64,000 nucleotides of DNA from Balaenoptera acutorostrata (GCF_949987535.1 NC_080074.1:28045268-28109267), one strand, 5' to 3'; shown: positions 1-10,029, counted from the first letter of the stretch. Notes: generated by a model from the sequence alone, not told the origin. Numbers and translations: made by a program.

Positions 1-418
1 CTGTGTGCAGAGGACGGAAAGACTAAGTGAAGCAGCTGCCCACTCCTTAGCTCTTTGTCCAGGTATCTTATATGACTGTGGTTGGTGGGAGGACCATGTG
101 GGTCAGCCCTGTCCTGCTGGGTTTCCTGGGGACTCCCATCCCGGGGGGGGTAGGCTGGCCACAGAGAGATGGCTTTGCTCACGGCCAACCAAACCTGCTC
201 TCTGAAAACAGAGCTTTGTCTTTTTCTGCTTTATGACCTCAACTTCGGGGAAGGCTTTGGCTCCACAAGTGTGGCCCAACCAAAAACATGGATGATGACA
301 CACAGGGCAGAAGGCAGTGAGCTGTACTCAGCGGCAGTGACCTGAGCTGGGTCCCCTCCTTGGGCTTGGGGGGAGATAAAGCTGTCCTTCTGAAAGGGAA
401 GAAAGGGAAACTAATGAT
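1..418. other. unassigned single-copy-looking DNA
   Basis: I recognise no gene or repeat here. The only local peculiarity is a run of eight G at about 143-150. The open frames on both strands overlap each other and start at arbitrary ATGs, so they are treated as chance. Confidence 0.4.
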
Positions 419-600
419 AACTCTGTGCTGGACACTGTTCCACACACTGTCTCCTTCAATTCCCTGCAAACCTGTAGGATGAATGTTCTTATCCCCATTT
501 TACAGATGTGAAAACTGCAGCTAGAAGGGGAAAATTTCCCAGCTTGTAAGTGACCCAGTGAGGTTTGAACCCTAGGTCTGTTTGACTCTGAGACCCACGG
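419..600 (-). mobile_element. MIR SINE, antisense
   Basis: The stretch 'ccccattttacagatg' followed by 'tgaaaactgcag' and 'gtttgaaccctaggtctgtt' is the reverse complement of the MIR core and its tRNA-derived end. It is diverged, as expected for a family that predates placental radiation. Confidence 0.8.
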
Positions 601-1222
601 TGATTGTTTTTGTTTGGTTTCTTTTTCACTGCACTACTCTCTTTATCTGTGGACTTGGGCTGGAGCAGGTGGGGCTGGGATGGATCTATGGTTTGGTGGA
701 GTCCAGGTAAGAATGTATGGGTAGTCCCATCCGTATCTAATCTTGGCGGGCAGTTCAGTTAGGTTATAGAAAGATAATTACACTTAGTGCTGGTTTTAGC
801 TGTGGCTTTGATTTGTCAGCAAAAACTGTGTTCCTATGAAATAACATCATCCTTGAAGTGTTGTCCTTTGCTTGTCATTCAGAGAAGCCCACACTTCCAG
901 GAGACACTCTATATCCCAAGGATGGATTCCCTGCCCAGGAAGGAAACCAGGCAGGCCCTCCAAGACAGAAAGCACTTGCTCCCAGGTGGAATTTCATTTC
1001 TCTGTACTTTGGGGATCTGACAGGTGCTTTGAAGAACTGGCTTCACTAGCCATTAACAGAGACGTCTTTTGTCCACATATCTGCAACTGACTTTCTTTGC
1101 GCTTGAGAGATCACATGTTTTTTGTACTGTGCTTTTTGGAGGTCAGAAGGGTTGCCAGAGCCACATGTTCTTGCCCCTGTCTCTAGGGCCCAAGTCAATG
1201 ACTAATAACGATAACAATCATG

Positions 1223-1312
1223 ATAGGGATCATTGCAAACCATTCACTGTGTATTTGCTATGTGCTGGGCCATGTAGCAAGTTCACTTTATATTCACAAC
1301 AACCCACTGAAG
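1223..1312 (-). mobile_element. MIR fragment, antisense
   Basis: The words 'tgctatgtgctgggcc' and 'tattcacaacaaccc' match the 3' half of MIR read in reverse. The fragment stops exactly where the Tigger1-type element begins. No matching MIR continuation is obvious on the other side, so it may already have been truncated before the transposon landed. Confidence 0.65.
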
Positions 1313-1798
1313 TACAGGCATACCTCAGAGATATTTTGGATTTGGTTCCAGACCACTGAAATAAAGTGAATATTGCAATAAAGTGAGTCACACGAATTTC
1401 TGGGTTTCCCAGTGGATTGAAAAATTATGTTTATACTATACGGTAGTCTATTGAGTATGCAATAGCATTATGTCTAAAAAAAATACATACTTTAATTTAA
1501 AAATGCATTATTGCTAAAAACGCTAACCTTCATCTGAGCCTTCAGCAAGTCATAGTAGTAACATCCAAGATCACTGATCACAGATCACCATAACAAATAT
1601 AATAACGAAAAAGTTTGAAGTATTGTGAGAATTACCAAAGTGTGACACAGAGTCATGAAGTGAGCAAATGCTGTTGGAAAAATGGCACTGATAGACTTGT
1701 TTGATGCAGGACTGCCACAAACCTTCAATGTGTAAAAAATGCAATATCTGTGAAGCCCAATATGTGAAGCCCAGTAAAACGAGATATGCCTTTGTGTA
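1313..1798. mobile_element. Tigger1-type non-autonomous DNA transposon (internally deleted)
   Basis: The element opens with CAGGCATACCTC next to a TA and closes with the inverted relative GAGATATGCC near another TA, the TA target site typical of Tc1/mariner-pogo transposons. The left part ('ttccagaccactgaaataaag', 'attgcaataaagtgagtcac') and the right part ('gatcactgatcacagatcac', 'gtgacacagag') match the two ends of mammalian Tigger1. The roughly 2-kb transposase region is missing: the left end runs to 'gagccttcagcaagtcat' and joins directly to right-end sequence near 1550. What is left is a MITE of about 485 bp that cannot encode transposase. Confidence 0.88.
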
Positions 1799-1799
1799 T

Positions 1800-2260
1800 T
1801 GTTTAGGATTGGCTTGACTGCCAGTAGCAGAAATCCAGCTTCAATGGCTTAATCAAATGAGGGATTTGTTTTTCTCATGTGATAAGTCTAGCATCAAGTA
1901 CTTCAAGGGGAGTATGGGGGCTCCGTGATGCCATCAAGAACCAAGGCTCCTTTTCTGGGGGCTTTCTTCCTCATATTTGCAACATGGCTGTTCTACTTCA
2001 TGCATTACAACTGATTTTTAGACAGAAAGAAGGAAGAAGGGAAAAAGCTAAGTGGGAAAAACTAAAATGGTGGATGTAAGCTGAATTGCCCCCTCTAACA
2101 AGCTTTCTCAGAAACCCCAGCTGACACCTTCAGTTGCACCTCACTGTCCAGAACTATATTGCATGCCCACACCTAGCTGCAAGGGAGTCTGACACCCAAG
2201 ATTATATAAGTGAGCACCTTGGTTGGGAAGGAAGAAAGGAGGAATGGGTATTGGCTAGGT
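1800..2260 (+). repeat. ancient interspersed repeat, family not assigned
   Basis: The segment starts with 'ggcttgactgccagtagcag', followed by a 'gcttaatcaaatgagggatt' motif, then 'acatggctgttc' and later 'ctgcaagggagtctg'. The same order of motifs recurs near 50.09 kb and 53.06 kb in this window, so it is an interspersed repeat. I recognise the pattern from mammalian genomes but cannot name the family safely. Confidence 0.5.
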
Positions 2261-2264
2261 AACC

Positions 2265-2410
2265 AACAGTGCCTGGCTTATCTAGTTAATACTTGTTCAA
2301 AATTTATAGATAAGAAAAATGAAATTAGAGAAGTAACTCTGTTACTCCTAGCTAAAAAGTGACAGAGCCCAGACCCAAGTCCAGGTATGTCTGATTCTGA
2401 AGCCACATTT
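2265..2410 (-). mobile_element. MIR SINE, antisense
   Basis: 'gataagaaaaatgaaattag' with 'gtgacagagcccagacccaa' and 'gtctgattctgaagcc' follows the reverse MIR core order (GATGAGGAAACTGAG, then the GGCAGAGC box and the tRNA-like end). It is strongly diverged. Confidence 0.65.
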
Positions 2411-3179
2411 CTAAAAGTTCTGCTAGAATTTGTTCCTGATGCTTGTGGGTATCTGTGCTAGAGAACAGAGGACTTTAGGGGGCTCGGTTATGGAACAGAA
2501 GAGGGATTGATTTGTCAGCTTCTTGAGAATAGTGTGAAGATCAACACGTGAAAGATATGAAAAGGCAGATTGTGGCACAAGGTGAGGAAGTGATTTCTAA
2601 CAATTAGTAATTAATTGTTCTATGGGCTGGGTACCAAACTCATTTGTGTAGAAATTAGATTACCCATCAGAGGAGATCCCTAAACTGACTGCAAGCTTGG
2701 GTCTAGGAAACAAAAGCAGCTGAGATAGAATAATCATGATTAGAGGAAGACTTCTGGATTAAATGTAGAAGCCTCCTGATTTGTCAGAGCTATAGTGATC
2801 ATACAGTTAATTTATGGTCCAACCTAGGGCATTTTTTAGAGTAAAAGGGGGATTTATTGCTAATTACACTGGGACAAATGGCATATACCAGGATCATCAC
2901 AGACCTGTGGGTTCCCTAGGCAGAGGCTTCTGATGAATAAAGGAATGGAGAGGCCTGGACTTCATAGGGGGAAGCAGCTAGGGGAATTGTCAGAAAGGTC
3001 AAACACCCCCAAGCCAGATCCCACTTCCATAGACTGGATCTTCTGAGAGGCCCTTCTTTGTCAGTGATGGAGTTTAGGGATAGGTGTTGGAATCTGATGG
3101 GCAGGACAATGTGTGACATTGAAATATTCACCTGACACAGACGCTTGTGCCTGAGTCTCCTCTAACATGACTCGTTTTT
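2411..3179. other. no recognised feature
   Basis: About 770 bp with no family I can name. The part at 2790-2895 ('gttaatttatggtccaacc', 'cactgggacaaatggcatat') has the flavour of an old DNA-transposon remnant, but not enough for assignment. No supported open frame or splice-bounded segment was seen. Confidence 0.35.
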
Positions 3180-3534
3180 AAGAGACACTGAGAGACGCAG
3201 ACCTACTAGAGAATGGACTTGAGGACACGGGGAGGGGGAATGGTAAGCTGGGACAAAGTGAGAGAGTGGCATGGACATATAAACACTACCAAATGTGAAA
3301 CCGATAGCTAGTGGGAAGCAGCCGCATAGCACAGGGAGATCAGCTCGGTGCTTTGTGACCACCTAGAGGGGTGGGATACTGAGGGTGGGAGGGCAGGAGA
3401 TGCCAGAGGGAAGAGATATGGGGATATATGTATACGTATAGCTGATTCACTTTGTTATAAAGCAGAAACTAACACACCATTGTAAAGCAATTATACTCCA
3501 ATAAAGGTGTTAAAAAAAAAGAAGAGACACTGAG
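3180..3534 (+). mobile_element. 5'-truncated L1 3'UTR insertion with target-site duplications
   Basis: The insert (3193-3521) carries the cetartiodactyl L1 3'UTR: 'gaatggacttgaggacacgg', 'aagcagccgcatagcacagg', 'cactttgttataaagcag', then 'ccaataaaggtgtt' and poly-A. It is flanked by the perfect 13-bp duplication AAGAGACACTGAG at 3180-3192 and 3522-3534. Extreme 5' truncation, an A-tail and an intact TSD are hallmarks of target-primed reverse transcription. The clean TSD suggests a comparatively recent insertion. It has no coding capacity. Confidence 0.93.
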
Positions 3535-3639
3535 CTTGGATCATGCTGTGTTCCTTCCTGAGTCATGAACCAGAACCGTTCTAGGCTAGGAAGGAAACTG
3601 GATTTCACATATCCCCAAATCCTTCTCAGCCTTTAAAAA

Positions 3640-3735
3640 CTGCCTTTCTACTTAGCTCAGTGGCCTTGGGCAAGTCACAACCTCTCTCTATGCTTTGGTT
3701 TTTCCTTTGGTGGAAATAGAATGGAAACAATTGTT
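3640..3735 (+). mobile_element. MIR fragment
   Basis: 'cagtggccttgggcaagtca' followed by 'caacctctctctatgctttg' is the sense MIR core (CTTGGGCAAGTTACTTAACCTCT). The 3' part is lost. Confidence 0.75.
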
Positions 3736-4365
3736 ACCCAAGAGAAAAAAATGATTCAAGATTTTCCAATGAAAAATGCCACATGGAGCCAAGTGATGTT
3801 ATTATTTTTATGACAGTTATTAGCAGAGCTGCTTCTTGTCCCATCCCCTCTCATTAGGCCACTGAGCATGAATAAACACGGGTTCAGCCAGTGGCTGGTA
3901 TTTGATGATGTTGGCACTGGAGACGAAGGGAAGGAATTTCTCTCTGGTTTGTGTTTCACTATTAACCTCCTCATGCCTGGATCTCAATGTCTACTAGTGT
4001 GGAAACTGGAGACCAGCGGGAGTCTCAGCTAGTGGTTTCATAACAGAGGCAGCCTATTCAGGAAAACTTTTAATAATGATGCTATTAAAATAGTCTTCAA
4101 CCCTTCCTTAATTCCTTTATTTGATAGACATCGATTGTCTCTGTGTGCCACGTTCTCTTTCCCAAGCATACGACAAGATGTATAATGGCAAACATTAAGG
4201 TCTCTGATGTTTGTTGAATCAAGGAATATGGCGGAGATGTAAGGTTCGGAGAGCTGGTCTTCTGTAATTTTACATCTCTCTTACCTATCTTGATGCCTGA
4301 GAAACATTTCTAAATGCAAAACTGCTTTTTTCACCCATTTATTAAAGAGTCAAGACCAAATTTCT
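3736..4365. other. mostly unassigned; weak L2 similarity at about 4120-4200
   Basis: No gene was recognised. 'ttatttgatagacatcg' followed by 'tctgtgtgccacgttctc' resembles the 'ttattgagca...ctatgtgccaggcac' end of L2, but is diverged. The rest looks single copy. Confidence 0.35.
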
Positions 4366-4615
4366 TTTCTTTTTTTTTAAATTGAGGTATAGTTGATTTA
4401 TAATATTATGTTAGTTTCAGGTGTACAACATAGTGATTCAAACTTTTTATAGCTTATACTCCATTTATAGTTATTATAAAATATTGGCTATATTCCCTGT
4501 GCAACACTTCCTTGTGGCTTATTTATTTTATACATAGTAGTTTGTACCTCTTAATCCCCTACCGCTATCTTGCCCCTCCCCCCTCCCCTCTCCCCACTGG
4601 TACCAAATGTCTTAA
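4366..4615 (-). mobile_element. L1 3'UTR fragment, antisense
   Basis: It begins with poly-T (the reverse of an A-tail). 'aattgaggtatagttgattt', 'ggtgtacaacatagtgattc' and 'ttccctgtgcaacac' follow, and it ends in a C-rich stretch near 4575-4600. This is the order of the artiodactyl/cetacean L1 3'UTR in reverse. No ORF2 sequence remains. Confidence 0.88.
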
Positions 4616-4619
4616 TACA

Positions 4620-4732
4620 GCATAAAAGAACCTTCAGGATTTGGTCCCTGCTCCCCTTTCTGTCGCATCTCTCACCAAGCCTCTTTTAGGACCACGAAGG
4701 TCCAGCAATTGGGACTGTCCTACAGGCTCTTG
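4620..4732 (-). mobile_element. L2 fragment, antisense (left part of a split element)
   Basis: 'ttcaggatttggtccctgct' followed by 'tctcaccaagcctc' resembles the antisense L2 3' region. The element appears to resume after the hAT MITE at about 4930. Confidence 0.5.
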
Positions 4733-4928
4733 AATATTTAGTAAACATATTAGATTTTGTGTGTCTTGTGGTCTCTATTGCAACTAATCGGTGGTGCTGT
4801 TGTAACGTGAAAGCAGCCATGGACAAAATGTACATGGGTGGGCATGGCTGTGTCCAAATAAAACTTTATTTACAAAAACAGGTGGTAGGTCAGATTTGGT
4901 CCATGGGCTCTAGTTTGCTCATTTCTGC
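4733..4928. mobile_element. hAT-type MITE fragment
   Basis: 'tggtctctattgcaactaat', 'gtgaaagcagccatggacaa', 'gggcatggctgtgtccaaat' and 'aaaactttatttacaaaaac', then 'gatttggtccatgggc', match a well-known mammalian non-autonomous hAT element whose ends read CAGGGGTCGGCAAACT. The terminal repeat is decayed here ('agtttgctcatttctg'). Confidence 0.72.
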
Positions 4929-5295
4929 TTTAGATCTTAGCTCATGCTATGTTCTTTCACTTCCTACATTAAGACCTCTTCCTCCCCCATTTATCTGGCT
5001 ACTACCTATTTAATGTCACCTCAAGCCTGAGGCCTTTCTCTACTACCCTGGGTAGCACTGACCACTCACACCACTGTATTCTATATCTACCACATGCTTA
5101 TCTGTGTTTTCTCCCCTTACTTGATTGTAAGCTTTATTCCTTCATTCATGCATTCATTGGTTCATTCTTTCAACATTGTTTAATGAGCACACGCTATGGG
5201 GCAGAGTTGATGGCTTTTTAGTGTTTGTACAGCACCTAGGTGAAAGCCTAGCACACAAAACGTGACTAATACATGCTTGTTGAATAAAAGGACAT
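4929..5295 (-). mobile_element. L2 3' end, antisense
   Basis: 'tttaatgtcacctcaagcct', 'gaggcctttctctactaccc', 'ttgattgtaagcttt' and the final 'gcttgttgaataaaag' follow the antisense L2 3' end (aatgtcacctcc...gaggccttccctgacc...actgtaagctcc...ttgttgaatgaa). Confidence 0.75.
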
Positions 5296-5801
5296 AGAAA
5301 ATAAAGAAGCCCATTGCCAAAGAGATATTTGTGTCTTTGGTGTAAGTGCCTAAAAGTGGGGAATGGTCTTGATCTGGAAACCTCTCCGTTGTGCAGAAGG
5401 ATTAGGACAGTTGATTGCATTTGGAGTGTTCCTTTCAAGGTTTCTATAGCCTGATCTGGCATAGTTTGGTGGCTCCTACCTGTTGTCCAGCCTCATCCCC
5501 TTTCCTAAGTCCCCGGGGTCCTGCTTCTACTGACCCTGTATGGCAGGATCAAGGGCAGCAGCGCCAACTCCCAAACTCCTTCACGGGCAGGACTCACATG
5601 AGTTTGAAGTTTACCAACAAGGTGTCAGCATAGTGCAGTGGTTTCTTACTTTCATTTTAAATAGAAGATCTTTTAAATGGAAGCATTTCCATTGCTTCCT
5701 GAGCGAGCAGGGCTATAAGAAGCTTAAACAGCTCACAACGTGGTTATATTGACATTGCCTCCTTGCAGAGTCTGAATCAAATTTTTTTTTTTCATCCACA
5801 G
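5296..5801. other. no recognised feature
   Basis: Single-copy-looking DNA with no named repeat. It ends in a T-run and pyrimidine tract (about 5780-5797) directly before a CACAG acceptor-like site. Confidence 0.3.
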
Positions 5802-5913
5802 TCTCTGGCTCTTTGAGAATGACCCTGAGGTAAATGTAAAAATGAAGCCCCTTGGTTACTCATACTACAGCAATGACGTCACGGTTCCATGGACCCCAAA
5901 ATATTTGAAATAG
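5802..5913 (+). other. possible exon: acceptor at 5801, donor at 5830 or stop at 5911-5913
   Basis: A T-rich tract ends in 'catccacag' at 5801, a strong acceptor. A donor-like GAG|gtaaat follows at 5829/5830, which would define a 28-nt micro-exon. One frame is open (LWLFENDPE) and, if the donor is skipped, stays open to TAG at 5911-5913, giving 36 residues in all. I do not recognise the peptide. Chance open frames of this length are common, so the splice context is the only real support. Confidence 0.18.
5874..5881. promoter_or_regulatory. perfect CRE palindrome TGACGTCA
   Basis: The full 8-bp CREB/ATF site TGACGTCA is present, in unassigned sequence. Established knowledge: full CRE palindromes with an unmutated CpG are infrequent outside regulatory DNA because methylated CpG decays. 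Function here is inference. Confidence 0.3.
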
Positions 5914-6735
5914 GGCATGAGCCGTTTTCTTAAATTTACAACCCATCTAAATGTAAGCAGAACATTTATTTAATTGGTTGTCACCAATGGAACCAAAATG
6001 ACTTCATTCCGTTCAACCTGGTCAGATGTAGTTTTTCAGTGGTTACCGGAAGGTTATGGCTTTGTAGTCAGAGGCAGAGAAAAGAAAATGGTTACAGCTG
6101 GTGACAAAACAAACACAAAACCTCCACATGTTTCTCATGTTACAAGAGCAAATAAGAAAGGAGCCCCACCTGGAGATTGTAGCGCAGAGTGTGTGCTGGG
6201 TAAATACTAGAGAAACTGGAGAGAAGGTTCTGGGTCTCTTCACCTATTTTATTTTATTTATTTTTTTTAATACAGGAAGCCAGCAAGGAAAGTGGCAGCT
6301 GAACAGAGTATGAGATTGTCATTCATGAACTCACTCCCACAGGTAATAGAAAATTAAATAAATCAAAGTTCCACTGTGACAGGGCCCCTTTCATGGATGC
6401 ATCCGTAACCTGCCTGACCTGACATTTTAAGAATGGTTACTTTTGTGAGGGAACGCTGGTGAGAAGAAATGATGTGCCTGGTGATTCGGAGGAGGAAGGG
6501 AGGGAGCAGGGTTGTAAATTGACCTTTGGTTACAGAAGAAAAATAAAGCAGTGTTGCTAAATGACCAAGGCCACAAAGGGTAGTAAACACAGCAAGGACA
6601 CAGTGGAGAATGTGTGGTATTCGTGAGCTAACCCCATTGCAACACTCACGCACTGTGGTGGTAAGAAAGTTCTGGCAAGTTCCTCCTTTAGTGAGTTGTT
6701 CTCAAAGTACATTTTGAATGGATTCATAATAACGT

Positions 6736-6755
6736 CTGTGTGTGTGTGTGTGTGT
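6736..6755. repeat. (GT)n microsatellite
   Basis: About ten GT units, uninterrupted. Confidence 0.9.
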
Positions 6756-6934
6756 TTAGGTGGGCAAGACATTGGCAAATGAGTTTCATAAAAAAAAATG
6801 AGCTGCTTGCCTGAGGTATTAAAAAGTTTAAAATAAAATACAGCCTTTGCCTTGTTTCTGGCATGAACAAATACTTTACTTTTGGCAATTCTCATCAAAA
6901 CTTGAGTGTCACTGTTTGATAATGTCTATCAGAA

Positions 6935-7380
6935 TTAAAATTCACATATCTTTTGACTGCGATTCCATTTTAAGGCATTGATTCATCGCTCGATTCAGAT
7001 ATGTGCAAAAATACGTTTGTGGGAACAAAGGATTGGAAACCACCCATTTGTCTATTTGTCTATTGGCTGGGTAAATTTTGGGACATCCATACAATGGAAT
7101 ATAGTGCAGCTGTTGAAATGAAAGAGATAAATCTAAGTGTAAGGATTTACAATAAACTCCACAATATCTTGTTAAGTTTCACTAAGGAACAGAGGAGTAT
7201 GTGTAAGAAAGGAAGGGGCACATATGCTTGTATATACATAGAAAATTTCTGGAAGGATACCCAAGAAATATAATAGTGGATGCCTCTATGGAAAAGACTG
7301 TGAGACTAGGTTCCAGAGGTTGATAGAAATTTACTTTCCACTCCTAATGTTTTGCACTATTTGAAATTTTTATTGGCATG
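6935..7380 (+). mobile_element. old L1 3' end, sense
   Basis: 'gattggaaaccacccatttg', 'ggacatccatacaatggaat' and 'atagtgcagctgttgaaatg' encode the decayed L1 ORF2 C-terminal signature (HTMEY.AA). 'tagtggatgcctctatggaa' and 'tttgcactatttgaaatttt' belong to the post-ORF2 tail. It looks like an L1M-class element, interrupted at its end by the SINE at 7398. Confidence 0.78.
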
Positions 7381-7384
7381 GTAC

Positions 7385-7703
7385 GCAAATCATTTTTTTA
7401 AATAAATTAATTTATCTATTTATTTTTGGCTGTGTTGGGTCCCCGCCTCTGTGCAAGGGCTTCCTCCAGTTGCGGCAAGCGGGGTCCACTCTTCATCGCA
7501 GTGCGCGGGCCTCTCACTGTCGCGGCCTCTCTTATTGCAGAGCACAGGCTCCAGACGTGCAGGCTCAGCAGCCGTGGCTCACGGGCCCAGCTGCTCCGCG
7601 GCATGTGGGATCCCCCCAGACCAGGGCACGAACCCGTGTCCCCTGCACCGGCAGGCAGACTCTCAACCACCGCGCCACCAGGGAAGCCCCGCAAATCATT
7701 TTT
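7385..7703 (-). mobile_element. CHR-type SINE, antisense, short form, with 13-bp TSD
   Basis: The SINE body is about 7398-7690. Read on the minus strand it runs from the tRNA-derived head (GGCTTCCCTGGTGGCGC, then CGGGTTCG as the B box) to the 'CAACACAGCCAAAAATAAAT' tail. The 13-bp duplication GCAAATCATTTTT flanks it at 7385-7397 and 7691-7703. It lacks the central 'cacaactactgaagcc' module found in the long copies of this window, the structure described for cetacean-deletion subfamilies. The long open frames on both strands here are SINE sequence, not genes. Confidence 0.95.
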
Positions 7704-8514
7704 AAAAAAGAATTCTAAAGGAAATGTCATTCTTCCCAATTAATTAGGGTTTTGCTGGTGGTGATATCAGTGCCCAGTGAAACAGGCTGAAATATATGGT
7801 TTGATTCATGGACTAAATGGTTTAAAACCCTACAGAAGAAGACATCTTTCAGTTAAGTGTGTATTTGGGAAGAGGATTTCAGTAACTAATGAATAATAAA
7901 AACATTGATTGGGGGTGCTATTTTTATGCTGACAGTTTGGAATCCTAGAGAGCTGTGTAGAAAACCCTGTACCTCTCCCCAGTAAGTCATGGCAAAGGTC
8001 GTTTCATGTTGAAAGGTCACCCTGACCTGCAAAATCATTAATTAAAGCCTTCTAACTTCTCGTACATTCTAATTCCATAGCTATTAAAGAGTCATCATTG
8101 CCATTTCTTTCTTTGCCTGTGGATGACTGAAGAATGATTGAGAGGATAAACACCCATTGATTTATCTACATTAAATAATACCCTGCTCTTTCCCAGGAGC
8201 TGATAAACTTGGTGGCCTTTAGAAACCAGTCACATGACAGCAACCTAGCAACCTCCCTCTGAAGTCGGGCTCATGGGTGGGGTGGGCAGGGTGGGTGGGG
8301 TGGGGGTGATGATAAGTACAGAAGAGTGGCAGCTAACACACATTCTTTTCTGCTGAATCAACACATTGTGTTTTGGGAGAGGGTATATGACAGTATACCC
8401 TTCATTTAACCTTTAATAGCCTGTGTTATCTCTTGTAATGTTAGGTTTACTGTTAATTAATGCTTCATTTGTCTATGCCTTCTCTCTTCTCAGAGTGTGA
8501 GCTCTTTAAGTGCT
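7704..8514. other. no gene; A/T-rich possibly conserved stretch and a G-rich tract
   Basis: No named repeat. 8030-8200 is AT-rich with ATTAATTAAA and several ATTA cores, a texture seen in developmental enhancers, but conservation cannot be judged from one sequence. The tract at 8275-8307 is listed separately. Confidence 0.3.
8275..8307 (+). other. G-quadruplex-type tract
   Basis: Six runs of three or more G separated by one to three bases ('gggtggggtgggcagggtgg', then 'gtggggtggggg'). This satisfies the usual intramolecular G4 pattern on the plus strand. Confidence 0.7.
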
Positions 8515-8519
8515 AGACT

Positions 8520-8650
8520 GGTGTCTTCATTCATTCATTTGTTCATTTATGGAACAAATATTTAATGCATTGCTGCCACATGTGGATCCTTCGCTAAGCC
8601 CTGGGGGATGTAAAGATGAATAAGACATATTCCTTGCTTTCAAGTCACTC
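8520..8650 (+). mobile_element. L2 3' end
   Basis: 'tcattcatttgttcatttat', 'cgctaagccctgggggatgt' and 'aaagatgaataagacatatt' followed by 'ccttgctttcaag' is the classical L2 3' sequence (tgctaggcgctggggatacaaagatgaataagac). Confidence 0.85.
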
Positions 8651-8706
8651 ACAGTCTACTAGTCTCTTCACAGTCTACTAGTCTCTTCACAGTCTAATAG
8701 TCTCAT
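8650..8706. repeat. three tandem copies of a 19-bp unit
   Basis: The L2 word 'cacagtctactagtctctt' is repeated almost perfectly three times (the last copy has 'ctaatag'). This is a local expansion inside the L2 tail. Confidence 0.9.
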
Positions 8707-9077
8707 TCAGATTTGTATCTCCCAAAGTTACTGACACAGAAATGTTTAACAAATGTTGAGAAATTGAGAAACTGCTCATGCTATGAACCCAGGACCGTGA
8801 TACTGTGGGTGCACATTAAATTTCTACTGATGAGATTTCAGTAAATCACCAATTTCTTGAGACCTCTTCAATAATAGCATTTAGAAACACAATTTCTTCC
8901 ATAGGTCAGACATTTCTAGACCTGGGAACGAATGCTTTTAGGGCTGGCATTGAGGACAACAATTATTCTAACCCAACAATAACCAGGGCTATAACCTCCT
9001 GAGGAAGTGGGTTCATTTTCACATGGACAAACAGCTACACTAACAAAGAGCACAGGAAGAGGGAAGGCGATCAGGGA

Positions 9078-9155
9078 AGCTAACATTTCCTGAGTGCTCA
9101 CTCACAGCCTGAAACTCCACATGCTTCACTTCATTTAGTGAACAAGACCCGAGGA
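9078..9155 (-). mobile_element. MIR fragment, antisense
   Basis: 'ctaacatttcctgagtgctc' and 'catgcttcacttcatttagt' read as the reversed MIR 3' portion (actaacatttattgagcgc...ttaactcattta). Confidence 0.6.
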
Positions 9156-9254
9156 ACACAGTAATACTGATATGGAGAATAAGAAATGAGTGTTTTCAAT
9201 ATTGGCCTGGGGTTAGTAGGTCACAGATATATTTGTAGGTATGTATACATATAC

Positions 9255-9400
9255 TTATAACTTAAAATTAAATATTTACCAAGCACTCTTCTAGGTGCTG
9301 GGTGCCTAAAGAGGTATAAGCCATAGTCTGTGCCCTCAATTAGGCAAATGATATAAAGAAACACATACAAAGTTAAATAACCACATGAAAATTATATAAC
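9255..9400 (+). mobile_element. L2 3' end fragment
   Basis: 'taccaagcactcttctaggt', 'gctgggtgcctaaag' and 'gtctgtgccctcaa' are L2 3'-end words, diverged. Confidence 0.65.
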
Positions 9401-9769
9401 AGTACCCAAGAGGATTTTAGAGCTGCTGGATCCATAGTGAACATTTAATCCAGAGTTTGCTAAAATGGTGTGTGCACCTCACACGTGGCCTGCAAGCTGA
9501 TTTAGATATTATAAAAATATTTTAAAATTTCATTAGGTATTTATTTAAACGTGTGTTAGAAAAATCTATAATTACCATATCCAACCCTTGACTATACAGA
9601 TATTCCCTCTTACTGTGAGGCTACATATGAAAGTGAGTTGATTTGAAGATTATCTGAAGGAAAATATCAAGTAAGAGCCAGGATGTGATTCGGGGATATG
9701 GTAATGATTCTACAAGTGTTATCTGAATAACCTGAGTTTGGAAAATGCAGATCAAGTCCAATTTCTGGG

Positions 9770-9860
9770 CTGCAGAGAGGTTAATGAGTTCTCCAAGGTC
9801 AGAAAGTCAGTAAAGAACACAGACCAGAATCTGATCACCTGACTGGTCCTCTGCCCCCAC
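9770..9860 (-). mobile_element. MIR fragment, antisense
   Basis: 'gcagagaggttaatgagttc', 'tccaaggtcagaaagtcagt' and 'accagaatctgatcacctg' follow the reverse MIR core. Confidence 0.65.
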
Positions 9861-10029
9861 ATCCTCATTCAATCACTGCTTCCTATTTTGCAGATGACGA
9901 AACTACAGCACTGAATTACATGTCCTCTTTTGGTGCAACAACTCACATGAGAATCTGCAATGTAGAAAGGATAGAACTGGTCCCATGAAAAATCAAAATT
10001 GACATATTTCTAGAGTACTCAACTGTGCA

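Noticed and set aside
7416..7743. Overlapping 105- and 107-codon frames on both strands
   Set aside because: Both are translations of the CHR SINE. The same peptides recur at 13.0, 40.7 and 47.9 kb.
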